Notes: generated by a model from the sequence alone, not told the origin. A stretch of 64,000 bases of DNA from Mesostigma viride (GCA_009746045.1 RPFO01000644.1:516001-580000); one strand, 5' to 3'. Positions 12,873 to 25,079 are shown, counted from the stretch's first letter. Numbers and translations are program-made.

Positions 12873-13235
12873 TCTTCACGGTGCGGCCGAGCTTCTCGCA
12901 CAGCCTCGGGCGACGCTGCAAACCTGGACAACGCCTAATGGAACCGCCATTGACTGGCATCAATTTTTTTGGCAGAAGAGATGAAAGAAGTAAGAACATT
13001 CCACCACCTTGCCTGATCCACGTGGTGTGTATCCTGTTGTACACCTTGCCTGCGAGATTTTCAGAGAAGTGGATGTTCTAGAGACACAGATCACCCTGGG
13101 CCGTAGCGCTCCCGCTTCGCTCACCACGAAATATCGCGCAGCTGCCACGCAGGCCATGCACAGGACCGTTTAGGCGCGCGCTACCCGAATAACCAGATAC
13201 GCGCGCGCGCTTTCTGCCCGCGAGCGGAGCCGATT

Positions 13236-13276
<41 letters not shown>

Positions 13277-13682
13277 GATTCCCACGCCGTCGACTGTACC
13301 AGGGATCTGATCTTCATACCGCCAATAGTCGCATTCCAGAAGTCAAGTAAAGACGCCCTATCGTGATCTTTGTCCAACCTGACCGCTCTGCAGAACACAG
13401 CAAATATTCGGTGGCCTAAAGGCATTCATGCCTGTCCTTGATGGGCAAAAGCGGAAAGCCTGCTGCCATCAGTGACAGTCATCAAGTCGAGAGCCTGTGT
13501 CACTCACAGAGGGCTTTATTTCGTGAATGCGTGCGGCATTTTAGTGCCGATTTTCTCGAAAGGCGGATCTGCGCGAAAAGGGGCTCGCTGCCCAAATGCG
13601 TGTTCGTCACGCAAGTAGTTCAAGTTGATTCTGGTATTTTTCAAGTTGATTCTGGTATTTTTTCTCGTGTGTATTGTGAGTC
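12873..13682. promoter_or_regulatory. Shared intergenic region between divergent genes
   Basis: About 0.8 kb separates the predicted starts of the fusion gene (minus strand) and the SSB gene (plus strand). It contains a perfect (GTT)n microsatellite of about 14 units at 13235-13277. No convincing protein-coding stretch is seen. The head-to-head layout makes it a candidate bidirectional promoter, but no TATA box or other motif stands out. An additional upstream exon of the fusion gene within 12900-13000 cannot be excluded. Confidence 0.4.
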
Positions 13683-14533
13683 ATGGCTGCCAGCCAGCCC
13701 CTTCGAAAGCCAGTCTTTACGACGATTGATCAGCTTCGCCCTGAGACGCAAGGCCACAATCTTCTCGTGAAAGTAATCAGCAAACACCTCGTTGTGCAGC
13801 GACCCCGGCCGGGTGGGGATGGCTCACAGATGCGTATCGCAGAATGCATTGTGGGAGACAAGACGGGATGCATCATCTTTACGGCACGGAATAACCAAGG
13901 TATGACTGAAGAGTGCCGTTTAAGGTAAACTGTACTCCGTATGTGGTCTGCAGTGTAGTGACTATTGCTTGAATTTGTTGCTCGTAGGTCTGCTCCAAGA
14001 TACGGGTGTGCACGACAGCCATTCGGCTGTGTTCATGTTCAGCAAACATGCAGGAGCGAGGCAACCGAGCGGTTCGCAGTGCTGACACGGAATGGCAAAC
14101 GGGACATAAAACATGGAAAAACAGATGTATTATTTTCTTACAATGGCGCCCACGCATGTTCACTTCAACCTGACCGATGCAGCCCTTGGTTAGTATCCGC
14201 CAGGAAATATCTTATGCCCATGCGCGTTCCTCTGGTCGGTCCCATTCGGGCCGCCCGCATCTCCCGCATATGACCGTTTTCCCCCGATCTCTCCTATCGT
14301 CTGCCCCCGCAGTGGACGTGATGGAGGAAGGCGCGACCATCGTCCTGCGCAACGCCAAGATCGACATGTTCAAAGGGTCGATGCGGCTCGCGGTCAACAA
14401 GTGGGGCCTCGTCCAGAAGGCGGAGCAATCGGCCGACTTTGAGGCCAACCGCGAGAACAACCTGTCAAGTGTCGAGTACGAGCTGGTCACCGTGGTGGAC
14501 GACCCTCAGGCTCCGCCGCCGGTCCCCTCATGA
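13683..14533 (+). CDS. SOSS-B / plant-type ssDNA-binding OB-fold protein
   Basis: Two exons, 13683-13899 and 14313-14533, joined across a GT-AG intron (donor GGTATGA, acceptor CCCCCGCAG) in matching phase to give 145 residues. The protein begins MAASQPLRKPVFTTIDQL. It carries the landmarks of the single-domain OB-fold family that includes plant At4g28440-like proteins and metazoan SOSS-B/NABP: RIAECIVGD then TGCIIFTARN before the junction, and VDVMEEGATIVLRNAKIDMF with GSMRLAVNKWG after it. The family binds single-stranded DNA and, in animals, acts in double-strand-break signalling. The role here is inferred. The length is normal for the family. The acidic, proline-containing tail is short. 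The ATG lies 30 bp after two direct TTCAAGTTGATTCTGG copies. Confidence 0.85.
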
Positions 14534-16200
14534 AGCGAAGTTCCTTGGTAGCGTCACCGGTTCAACGTTTCAATAGGCCAGTTTTGTGGTAGCCGTCGAA
14601 CCAATATGGCCGAAGGGGGGGAATACTATGCTGGGCCTGCAGATCTGCGATGATTTTTGGACCTGGCAAGTCGCCTGGCATTGAAGACGTTATGCTTCGG
14701 GCTGGTGCGTGGCGGCTGCTTCCATTCATATTTGCTTCATAGCAGGCTTGACATGGGCCATGCTTGGTTGCTGCCCAGGCATGGTCACCGGTGCCAATGT
14801 GGTGACACTGAGCAAGCCAGCGAGCTATTGCTTAGGACTTTCCCGTATGGCGCTGCTAGACCTGAAACAGCGGAATCTGGGTTGCCTTGCCAAGCTGCCG
14901 ATCGTTCCGCAGGGCATCGACCACAGGGGGTGGGTGGCCAGAGGCCTGCGCACCTTCCGTGTTGGAGGGGTAGGGGCGTCGGTACTTCCCGGCGTGTGCT
15001 GCCGCAGCGTTGATGGGGTGCGGCTGCATGTAGAGATGGGGGTGACATGCTTACGTGCTGGGTGTTGGGCACCGTCATGGTCATGCTATTTGCAGGTATG
15101 CGGGTGGTGTAAGCGGTGGATGTGGACAGGTGGCGGATGTCCATGATTTGGCGGAGCATTGCTGTTGACAATGGCGATGTGGCATCAAGAAATGTTGGGG
15201 CGGGGGGCAATGACCCACGAATGGCAGGGATTCTATCAGGGTACGACGTTGCTGGTGGGAGGGAACCATTGCGAGAGGTGTTGGTGATTGGTTTGGATGG
15301 TCGCAACACATGAGCCCTTTGCCTCTAAATCAGGTATTACACGGTAGCCGCACGGCCCCCCAGGATGGTCCCATTCTTTCAGCGCAGGGGGATGTGCGTG
15401 TGCACAGGGGAGGCGAAGCGGGTGTTTTTCCCCTAGGGAGGTGTGCATAGGAGTATGCGCAGCAAGTAGTAGTCAGGGCAAGAGACCATATTCTGATCAG
15501 GGCAAGAGACCATATGTTTGTCTGTACCAGGTTGTCTGCAGCCATGGTGTGCACTGGTCAGTAAGAAAGTGGGGAAGGCTGTTTTGGCTCGCCAATCCTC
15601 CAAACTGAAACAGCAGCCACAGTAAACTAGAAAGAAAACCCTATGTATCGGCCATGCCAAGGACCATACATGGATGCTATTCTAGCTGTGATACGAGCTG
15701 ATTTTGACGATACCTACACATTACAAGGCTGTCTGTTTTTTCTTTTATAATAGTGAGACAGTTAATTCTGAATTCTGCTGGCAGCTTGCCATCTAATTCC
15801 ATTTATTCCACCCCCCAACCCCCCCAACGTAGGTACCCCCCCTCCCCGCCCACCTGAGCGGTTAGGCCTTTTGCCTGTCCAAAGATAGTGGCATGGTGCT
15901 CGATATTAATGTTAAAGAACTTGATCGACTGCTCATGTGCTGGATATAGTGCACTCGCTGACAGAATGGGTCAAGAATTGGGGGGGCGGTGCGCTGGGGG
16001 TGGCATGCATGAATGCATATGAAGTGACAAAACTAATTTATCGTCGCGAGGCCAGCAACAAATAGTAAACTACACGCTGCCGAGCGCCAGGACGCGAAAG
16101 TTCAAGTATAGCTCCAACACTTATGAATTCAAACTAGGCCGACGGCTGGCATGCATGCAATTGATCATGATTCGGCGCCGGGGCTAGCTATATGGGTCTC
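14534..16200. other. No gene recognised
   Basis: Apart from the likely 3' UTR of the SSB gene, nothing recognisable is seen. Open frames here are short and lack familiar motifs. A pyrimidine-rich and C-rich patch lies at 15810-15855. The right edge shades into LINE-derived sequence. Confidence 0.5.
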
Positions 16201-16940
16201 CTGATCTGAAGGCATGCCACGTTACAGCCTAACTGCGAAAGAAAACTCTTTACCGGAGAGTGGTGCCAGTAATTCGGAAATTGTGCTAGCTAGATATACT
16301 ATGCTACCATGGTCCGGATTCTGCCGATTTCTGGCCTGCGATGGTTGTCTCCTTGATACTACATGTGAGCACCGACAGCAGCTGCACGTGACCACAGCGC
16401 AGCTGCGGCCGCATGCAGCATCCTCGCAGAGCGGCAAGCTCCCCAGCACGGACTTCATCCGCTGCAGTGGCGGAGCAGCTGGCACTGATGGCTAAGCAAC
16501 TTGCAGCCCTGAACGCGCCTGACGGCCCACTCAACACTCTGGCGGCCAAGGGCAACAACATTGAAGCCAAAGTCGCTCCAGCCCCATCTACCCCCAGTTT
16601 ACCGCTACGTACGCAAGAGCACATCGCCGCCAAGGTCCCCGAAGCCACAGCCACTGTGACCGCCCGACTTACTGGCCAGGTGGAAGGCAGAGCTGACCAA
16701 GGCACGGTGAACTCTGTCGAGAGACAGTTGCCATTAAGGTACATATATCTTATAATAATATAATTACTTATGTACAGCAGAGTGAAATCACTCAAACCAA
16801 AGCAAACGCCCAGCTATAAACCTCTATACAGAGCCATGTCAAATCTCTATACTACGATAAAACCAATGGAAACTCCTAACGGGAGGAACCTAATAGGTAC
16901 ATATATGCCCTGGCTTCTAGTTGGGGTAGCCACGAGCCAC
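16200..16940 (+). mobile_element. LINE fragment, ORF1 coiled-coil remnant
   Basis: About 16304-16365 is nearly the same as 25440-25495 (CATGGTCCGGATTCT through GGTTGTCTCCTTGATA), showing it is dispersed. It is followed at 16430-16740 by a frame rich in A, Q and L heptads (SAAVAEQLALMAKQLAALN) that looks like the coiled coil of a LINE ORF1. No full domain is present. Confidence 0.5.
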
Positions 16941-18600
16941 GAGGTAGCCATGGCTGACGGCGGAGCTCATAACTTTCACGTTTGGGCACCAAATTCGGCT
17001 GTGAATATCACAATCGCTTCGTCTTTCTAAGACGCACACGCTGATATAATTTTCCGAAGCTATTACGCAATATATGACGAGCAAACGCCCCTCTACGCAA
17101 CGCAGCCTGGCGGTTGCGCTAAGCCCTGAAAATACGTCTGCAGCTCCGGCTGCAGCCTCGCCCTCCGGTCCGGAAGGCAGTTGTGACACTAGTCGCGCAC
17201 TGGTGGTCGCCCAGATCCCTCCCGGGCTTTCCTCGCCCTCTGCATCGCCTGAGCCCAAGCGCAGTCGCCCAGGCGAACCTGGCTGGTCTGAGCGCGGTTT
17301 TGACGTCGACAGGTAAATTTCCACCTGCGACATCCTCAGGCCTGACCTTTTCGACATGCCACCCATCAAGATACTGGAGCTCGTACTTTACGGGTCACAC
17401 GCCTCGCTGCTGGCCTTGTGCCAGCACCTCAACCAATTCAATTTTTCCCGCAATTAACGGAGCTGAGGGCAGGTTTTCCCACCGCGCATCTGACATATGC
17501 CGACTCACCTGTCCGGCTGGTCTCGCCCCCGCCTTCAGCTCGCCGCTCTCTTTACCATCCTTAAGCGCTCTGCCGAGGACCTTCTGAACCCCGCCCCCTT
17601 GACCGAATCCACCTTCGATCCTCCTCCACCTCCAAGACGCCATCTCACAGCAAGTGACGCCCCTCGCTGCAGATGTCGCAGCTGTAGGCCGCACGCTGGC
17701 TGAGCACTGAGCTCCCCGGCCGCCATTTCCACCGCCACCTCCACCCTCCTCGCCTCCCCACCACCACCACCACCGCCGGCTCCACCGACACCATCACTGC
17801 GCAGCTCCGCGACATCGACAAGCACCTCCAGGACAGCGCCATCGCCATCGAGTGCCTGCAAAACACCGCAGCTAGGCCTCACCGCCCAGCAGGCGGTGAA
17901 GGACATTGCCGCCAAGCCAGCCCCCACTGGCCCGGCTGGCGATGCCCCTCCCACCCAGACCTGGGCGGACATGCTCAAGCAACATGACACCACCTCCACC
18001 ACCTCCGCCGTCGCAGCCCAGCTAGAGCAGCAGCCCCTCGACCTCCGCGAGGAGGCCGAGCTCGACAAGCACATCCTCAACGTCATCGTCAAAGAACTTC
18101 CGGACCTGGTGGAAGGTGCATGAGAATTCCGTTACGCTTGCACAGGCGTTTGAGCGAGAAATCCTTGGTCGCATGGGCCTTCTTGGTGAGATCAAGCTGG
18201 TCGCCCACCGCCTTCCCCGCTCGCGGGGTAAGGCAGGGGCGCCCCCGCTTCTTCTCATGCACCTTTATTAAGAACCCAGCGGGTCACAAGATTTCGTTTC
18301 TCAGACGCCGCAAGCGGCTCGAGAAGACTCACTCCACCCTGGACGACGACTTGACCCTGGCGCAGCAACAACGGCGACGCGAGCTATGGCCGACCTACCT
18401 CCAGCAGCCTCCGGCAGACCATGGCGGGGAAGCCGGTGTACTGGAAGGGGGCGGCCATCTACGTCGGCCACAAGCCCTGGCACGCGACCCCCGCGGCCCC
18501 AGAGACTCCAGACACCCCAGCTTAGGGGAACACAGACAGCAGTAGTAGTGTAGAATATAGTCAGGCCTAGACCGCCTAGTAGCCACCGTGGCCTTGTAAA
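16941..18600 (+). pseudogene. ORF1-type LINE copy, frameshifted
   Basis: The 5' leader (GGCTGACGGCGGAGCTCA to GACGCACACGC) matches that of the copy at 19897. An ATG at 17074 opens a Ser/Pro-rich N-terminus with the shared SPSASPEPK motif. Further on come Pro-rich stretches, WADML (17960), an RRM-like segment and the C-terminal block KISFLRRRKRLEKTH then TLDDDLTLAQQQRRRELWP at 18280-18400. The frames shift several times, so it is dead. The layout matches L1-type ORF1 (RRM plus C-terminal domain), an RNA-binding chaperone of retrotransposition. No ORF2 follows. Confidence 0.65.
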
Positions 18601-18664
18601 TGTACGCCTACTACTGTACAGGAACTATACTAGCTGATGCATTAGCATAATTATTTAGTGATGC

Positions 18665-19699
18665 GCATTTGTGCCGTGGACTTTTCGTGATAGACTCGGC
18701 ATGGACATGTGCTACACTAGACGTGACGGGTTCACCCCGGCCGGGCAGCCTCCTGGTTTGTCGATCTGTAATATGGAGGCAGATCCGCGAGGAGGCCGAG
18801 CTCGCCAAGCGCAGCCTCAACGCCATACTCAAGAACTTCGACATGGAAGAAGGTGAGAATTCCAAGAAGCTTGCACGTGCGTTTGAGAGCAAAATCCTTG
18901 CACGCATGGGCCTTCTTGGTGAGATCAAGCTGACCGCCCAGCGCCTCCCCCGTGCGCGGGGTAAGGCAGGGGCGCCTCCGCTTCTTCTCATCTTTGAGAG
19001 CCCAGCGGACAAGATTTCGTTTCTCAGACGCCGCAAGCGGCTCGAGAAGACTCACTTCACCGTGTGACGACGACTTGACCCTGGCACAGCAACAACGGCC
19101 GGCGACGGGAGCTATGGCTGACCTACCTCCAGCTCCGGCAGACCAAGGCGGGCCAGCCGGTGTACTGGAAGGGGGCGGCCATCTACGTCGGCCACAAGCC
19201 CTGGCACGCGACCCCCTCGACCACCGCGGCCCCAGCGACTCCATGGATGCCCCAGCCTAGGGGAATACAGCAGCAGTAGTGTAGAATAGTTAGACAGTGG
19301 CCTTGTACATGCCCGCCTACTACAGGCACTATACTGCAGCTGAGGCCTAGCCTTTTTAGTCATGTACATGTGTGCCTATGATGACCCACCCTCCAGATGA
19401 TGCCTAGTTTTATTTTATTATGCAGTGCCCATGCATGCAGGGAGTCCCTCCCTGCTGAGATGCCATGCCCTAGCCCTCGTATAGCCATGATGATCTTCCC
19501 CCACATGGCATGCTCTGGGCATAGCGTGATAGACCATGAGGGTGCAGGTGCCCTGGTGCACCTAGAGCACGGGTAGCTTACATTCCCACCCTTGCATGAA
19601 GTAGCCTAGAATGTATTAAAAGCCATATGCCCCTTCTCAGGGCTATGTGCTACATTGACTCCCAACGGAGTGATGTTTCTAATTAATTAATTAATTAAT
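18665..19699 (+). pseudogene. Short ORF1-type LINE copy with AATT tail
   Basis: Starts with a segment also found inverted at 730-870, then encodes the second half of ORF1 (REEAELAKRSLNAILKNF through FESPADKISFLRRRKRLEK, 18780-19065), broken by a stop where the previous copy is still open. The 3' UTR runs through CCCTTCTCAGGGCTATGTGC, the hairpin at 19659-19670 and an (AATT)n tail at 19680-19699. Because two copies share the same 5' segment, this looks like a non-autonomous subfamily rather than random truncation. Confidence 0.65.
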
Positions 19700-19779
19700 G
19701 GAGGCAGATGGTACGCAAGGATAGATGGCAAGTAGTGATGAAGGAGACCACCCCCAAGTCTGTGGGGGCTCCGCGTGTG

Positions 19780-21960
19780 ACCGCGTATGGCATTCATAGC
19801 GATTCGGGCCGCGGTGCCCACACCCCTGTAACTAGGACCTAGATAGCTTACACCATCCATTCCATCTTGGCGCGGCCAACGCGGCCACGAAAATGGCTGA
19901 CGGCGGTATGGCTGACGGCGGAGCTCAGATCTTTTGCGTCTCAGCCCCAAATTCGGTCAGACCACTTGCATTCGATGCGCTTTTTTCAGACGCACACGCC
20001 AGTATAATCGGTTACGGCTGAAACGCAGTATTGCCAAAGTTACGCACGTGACTGCAGCTATGACGACTACCAAAGCAAAACGAGGGCTAGAAAAGGAGCT
20101 GGCACAGCTTCCCAGCGCCCAGCCCAACCCTCTCGCCCTCGCCATTGTTCAGCCGACAGGCTTACCCGCCAACCCATCGCCCAGCGCCTCGCCTGAGCCC
20201 AAGAAACCTCGCAAATGGGGCCAGTTCCTCCCCGGCGACCGACGATTCGCCTTCACCGTACGTGTGGCAAGAATTGTCGCCGCAGGAATGCATTGAAGTT
20301 CTCCAGGTCCTCGAACAGGAGCGGAAGCTCTTCGTGCCCAACAAGGGGGGGGCGGCTATCGACTACAATGGAGACATGTCCTGGCTCTATGCTTTGGACG
20401 AAGTACAACAACGCCTGATTATCTTGACCAGCCAATTCCAGCTCCCCCTCGCCGACATCACCCGCACGCTCCGCATGCACCCCAGCCCCCGCACAGCCGG
20501 CAGCCCCATCGGCTTCCTCCCTCTGCAAGGATGACCTCCGCGCAGTGCTGGAGGAGCACGTGACCTGGCCGCTGGCCGAGCAGCTGACATCGCTGAACAC
20601 CACGCTCAACAAGGTCGAGGCCCGGGTCTTTAACGTGGAAACCAAGAGTCGTCCACAAGCTACAACCCCAGTTCACGGCGCTACACACCGCGGCGCAGGC
20701 TTCGGAAACGCATGCTGCACTTGTCTCTCGCCTTAACCAGGTGGAGGGCAAGTGTGGCGTGCTCCTGAAGAAGCTTGAGGCCATCACCGCCCACACCGAG
20801 GCCCTGGCCACACAGGTCCCCAAGATAGCGGAGCAGACGGCCACCATTGCATCCCAGCCACCCCGGCAGGATGTTGGCGACCTCCCGCCGCTCTCCTACG
20901 CGGACCTGCTGCGGTCAGCGACCGCCTCCACCACCGACGCCATCGCCACAAAGCTCCAGGAGCTGGAGAACCACCGCCAGGCCCAGCAACGGGAGGTCAC
21001 CGACCGCGCTCGCCGCGAGTGCCGAGTGGTGCTACGTCGCTTCCCCCAGAAGCCAGGTGAGACGTCAACCTCTCTTGCTGACGAGCTCAAGAACCAGCTT
21101 CTTACCCTCATGGGCCTGGTAGGTGAGGTAGCACTGAGCGGGTGCCACCGCCTTCCCCACTCACGGGACAATTGGCGGCTCCCCCACCAGTCCTACTCAC
21201 CTTCCCCTCCCCTGAGGATAAGCAGCGGTTCCTCTCTCGTCGCAAGCGGTTGCACGACCTCACCTGGACGCTGGATGACGACCTCACCCCCGCTCAGCAA
21301 CAGCAGCGACGCGACCTGTGGCCGGAATACCTCCGCCATAAGCAGGACCCCCAGAAGCCAAAGGTGTACTGGAGGGGCGGGGACCTGATGATCAACCACA
21401 AGATGTGGACGCCCCCAGCGGGCTAGAATAGCAATAGCCCTAGATTGTAACCATTGGCGTCACTGCCGCTAAGGCAGCCATGCCTAGAATGTTTGCCTAG
21501 CTGTGCCAACACACCGGCCTAGTCACGTGCCGCCCACGCACGGTACACCACCAGCCATAGCCTTAGCCTATAGTCCTAGAGTCTAGTACAGCCATGCTAC
21601 GCCCTGGCTATGTTTAGCCAAGCCATGCCTATAATGGGACCCCCATGGATGTTGCATTAAGAATTTAGCCATGCTATGCCATGCAGAGAGATGCTCTCTG
21701 TCGAGAAGCCATGTCCTAGCTCTTGTATAGCCATGATGATCTTCCTCCCTCACAGGCATGCATGCTCCCCGGCTTACCCGGGCATAGCGTGATAGACCAT
21801 GAGGGTGCAGCTAGGTGCCCTGGTGCACCTAGAGCACGGGTAGCTTACATTCCCACCCTTGCATGAAGTAGCCTAGGATGTATTTAAAGCCATATGCCCC
21901 TTCTCAGGGATATGTGCTACATTGACTCCCAACGGAGTGATGTTGATAATTAATTAATCC
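19780..21960 (+). pseudogene. Longest ORF1-type LINE copy
   Basis: Leader at 19895-20057, ATG at 20058 (MTTTKAKRGLEKELAQL), SPSASPEPKK motif, a central part with coiled-coil character (20545-20870), LSYADLLRS at 20896, then CRVVLRRFP with HRLPH (RRM-like, 21020-21160) and VLLTFPSPEDKQRFLSRRKR with WTLDDDLTPAQQQQ (21190-21310), stop at 21424. These last blocks are diagnostic of L1-type ORF1 proteins. At least three frame changes occur. The 3' UTR ends with the hairpin at 21926-21937 and TTAATTAATT. No ORF2 is attached. Confidence 0.7.
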
Positions 21961-22380
21961 ATTCCATCCCATGTTCCCCTCCCATGCACTGAGGACTTAT
22001 GCTCACGTGACGCAGTCACGTGTCTATTAATTAATTTTTTGTTAATGTGTGCCTATGATGTGCCACACACCAGATGATGCCTAGCTTTATTTAGTTATGC
22101 TGTGCCCATGCAGGGAGTTACTCGAGATATGCTAAGAAGCCATGCCCTAACTAGCCTTTGTATAGCCATGCTGATCTTCCCCCCCTATCAAGGAGACAAC
22201 CAGACCCCCTATGCCAGCGCCTTTCCGTATACTAAGGTGCTAGGATAGTCATAGTGCATGGTGTGCAGCTAGCTAGGTGCACTTTGTGCACCCAGAGCAG
22301 GTATTGAGTGTATTAAAAGCCATATGCCCCTTCTCAGGGATATGTGCTACATAATATACTCCCAACGGAGTTGATTAATA
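21961..22380 (+). mobile_element. LINE 3' UTR fragment
   Basis: Repeats the family's 3' UTR: TGCCTATGATG, then GATGATGCCTAGCTTTATT, then CCATATGCCCCTTCTCAGGG, the hairpin at 22359-22370, and TTGATTAATAATG. The first 70 bases match 1835-1905. No coding sequence. Confidence 0.7.
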
Positions 22381-22388
22381 ATGTTCCG

Positions 22389-22624
22389 ATTCAATTCAAT
22401 TCAATTCAATTCAATTCAATTCAATTCAATTCAATTCAATTCAATTCAATTCAATTCAATTCAATTCAATTCAATTCAATTCAATTCAATTCAATTCAAT
22501 TCAATTCAATTCAATTCAATTCAATTCAATTCAATTCAATTCAATTCAATTCAATTCAATTCAATTCAATTCAATTCAATTCAATTCAATTCATTCAATT
22601 CAATTCAATTCAATTCAATTCAAT
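22389..22624. repeat. (ATTCA)n pentanucleotide microsatellite
   Basis: About 47 units of ATTCA, with one slipped copy (ATTC) near 22590. It directly follows the 3' end of a LINE fragment, so it may have grown from a retroposon tail. Confidence 0.98.
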
Positions 22625-23455
22625 GCCCTGGCGGCACGTGCGGCGCGGGGCACGCAGTTCCCCGAGATCGTCGAGCGATCGATGGCCACCATCGCCGCCC
22701 AAACTGCCGATAGGGCCGGCGATGCATGACCCCTTGACTCTCAGGAGGCGCGGCACGCCTCTTGGGCGGACCTGCTCGCTGAAGAGTCAGGCAACCCGCT
22801 CTACCACCACCACCGCCATCAACAAGCCCCAGGAGCTGGTTAATTAAGACAAGCGTGCTGCGAGGCCGCGCTGACTAGCTCGGCCGCTGCTGGGTCATCC
22901 TCAGGCGCGCTTTGACATGCAGCCGGGGGAGACCCCAGACAGTCTCTCTTCTGGACGAGCTCAAGGACCCAGCTCTCAGCTCTCTTGGCACTCGCGCATG
23001 GAGCTCCAAGGAACGGCACCGCGCAGGGCACCTCATTTCCGCCTGCCCCATTGGACACGAGACAAGGCTTGCCCCCCACTGGTGGTCCTTGAGCACCTTC
23101 AGCGACATCGCAGCCAGAGTTTGGTTCCTCTCTCAACCCAAGATGCTGGAGACTGGCAAATTAACTCCCCCTATAGCTGCATGCATGGTCGCTTGACGGC
23201 GACCTCGGACGCCAGCCCAAAGGCAGCAGTGCTCAACGCCACGTACGACCGGTGACCAGCCAGTGGCCCGACTATACATCTGCCACTAGTGGAACAGCCC
23301 CGAGAAGCCCGTCCAAGGTTTTACAATGGCGCGGGCCGGGCGGGGATCTTTATGTCAACAACAAACTGCAAATGGAAGCCGGCCCCCGGCCCCCCGGGCT
23401 CCGCCCCCTGGATAGAGCGTTCAAGCTTAGTACTAATAAATTAACTAATTAACTA
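22625..23455 (+). pseudogene. Highly decayed ORF1-type LINE fragment
   Basis: Scattered pieces match the ORF1 family: a WADLLAEE-like stretch near 22770 that corresponds to the YADLLRS area, VWFLSQPK near 23120, and VLQWRGPGGDLYVNNKL at 23325-23370, which parallels VYWRGGDLMINHKMW of the copy at 21360-21410. Frames are broken throughout. At 23437-23477 an inverted LINE end (AATT tail plus hairpin) identical to 82-125 abuts it. Confidence 0.5.
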
Positions 23456-23495
23456 AACTCGTGCTCCCGTTGGGGAGTCACGGAGCATTAACCTT

Positions 23496-24181
23496 GATGG
23501 ATGGATGGATGGATGGATGGATGGATGGATGGATGGATGGATGGATGGATGGATGGATGGATGGATGGATGGATGGATGGATGGATGGATGGATGGATGG
23601 ATGGATGGATGGATGGATGGATGGATGGATGGATGGATGGATGGATGGATGGATGCATGGATGGATGGATGGATGGATGGATGGATGGATGGATGCATGG
23701 ATGGATGGATGGATGGATGGATGGATGGATGGATGGATGGATGGATGGATGGATGGATGGATGGATGGATGGATGGATGGATGGATGGATGGATGGATGG
23801 ATGGATGGATGGATGGATGGATGGATGGATGGATGGATGGATGGATGGATGGATGGATGGATGGATGGATGGATGGATGGATGGATGGATGGATGGATGG
23901 ATGGATGGATGGATGGATGGATGGATGGATGGATGGATGGATGGATGGATGGATGGATGGATGGATGGATGGATGGATGGATGGATGGATGGATGGATGG
24001 ATGGATGGATGGATGGATGGATGGATGGATGGATGGATGGATGGATGGATGGATGGATGGATGGATGGATGGATGGATGGATGGATGGATGGATGGATGG
24101 ATGGATGGATGGATGGATGGATGGATGGATGGATGGATGGATGCATGGATGGATGGATGGATGGATGGATGGATGGATGGG
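23496..24181. repeat. (GGAT)n tetranucleotide array, ~171 units
   Basis: A 686-bp run of ATGG with only three point changes (GCATGG) near 23654, 23694 and 24143. Long open frames on both strands are repeat artefacts. It starts directly beside the inverted LINE end at 23464-23477. Confidence 0.99.
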
Positions 24182-24289
24182 TACACGCTCAGTATAGTTG
24201 TCTAGATGCGGGTAAATTATTGACCAGTACGGGGTAGAGATCTTACTTAGGCATTCCGACTACAAGCCGCTACGCCTCGATCCCGGCCG

Positions 24290-25070
24290 GAGACTGGTCA
24301 CTAACCAACCAATCCCACGTACGTGTGCTCACCTATTATGGCGCCGAGGCATATGGATGGACGCTCACGGACACGCTGCTGGCCACACGGCTGAACGGCA
24401 CGGTATAACCAGGATGCTCCGCCAGGCCCTTGTATCAGCTAGGGTATGCCTCACATTTCGGACGAGATTAGGCAGCGTAGGATAGCATTCGTAGGCCGAC
24501 GTACATGTATCTTGCTCGCACCATGCAGTCAGGTACTACACCGCCCTCGGTAGACACTGACCTCGGTCTGGCCGGGCGCCCCCGGCGGCTTGGCCAACCA
24601 CTGGGCGGCATATCATGACCTGGCCTGGCCCCAAGGACCGGACATTCCTGGAAAGATGCATGGGTAGTAAACCTGCCATCAGACCTATACACAGCCACGG
24701 GTTGCTGGCCAACCTAGTGGTCCCAGCTACGTTTGAACACCGCATGAATTCACTCCCGCGATCTCTCTTGCTTGGACTGCTATGCAGAACAAGAACTAAG
24801 AAGAGGTGGAATTAAGATGATTGTCCACTGGACGTCTGAGCCTGGCAGGCTCAGACGCCGGCCCCTGTGGGCAAGCCCCCTCCCCGGCCCTAAAAGTAAG
24901 GGGCGCTTTGCTGAGTAGCATAGTTAGGGTTTTCTAGATTAGCTTAGAGTTAGCTTAGTTCGGTTTAGCGGCTTTGCCCACCTCCTTCCATCCAGCAAGG
25001 CTGAATACGTGCTACATGATCTCTAAACGGATCTTAAAATTAAAATTAAATTAAATTATAACATGCTGTC
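24290..25070 (+). pseudogene. Decayed LINE ORF2 C-terminal fragment with 3' UTR
   Basis: Encodes in pieces the same region as 59480-59990: YGAEAYGWTL-like, then ATRLNGTV, a GLAGRP/RLGQP stretch near 24570 and AEQE then LRR at the end. Stops and shifts abound. The 3' UTR (TAGTTAGGGTTTTCTAGATT and GGCTTTGCCCACCTCC) matches 59996-60060 and 61135-61205. The terminal hairpin is degraded to CTCTAAACGGA (25021-25031), followed by an AT-rich tail. Confidence 0.75.
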
Positions 25071-25079
25071 CTCCGGCTT

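Noticed and set aside
23461-24237. Met-Asp-Gly-Trp and Pro-Ser-Ile-His repeat proteins
   Set aside because: Translation of the (GGAT)n array.
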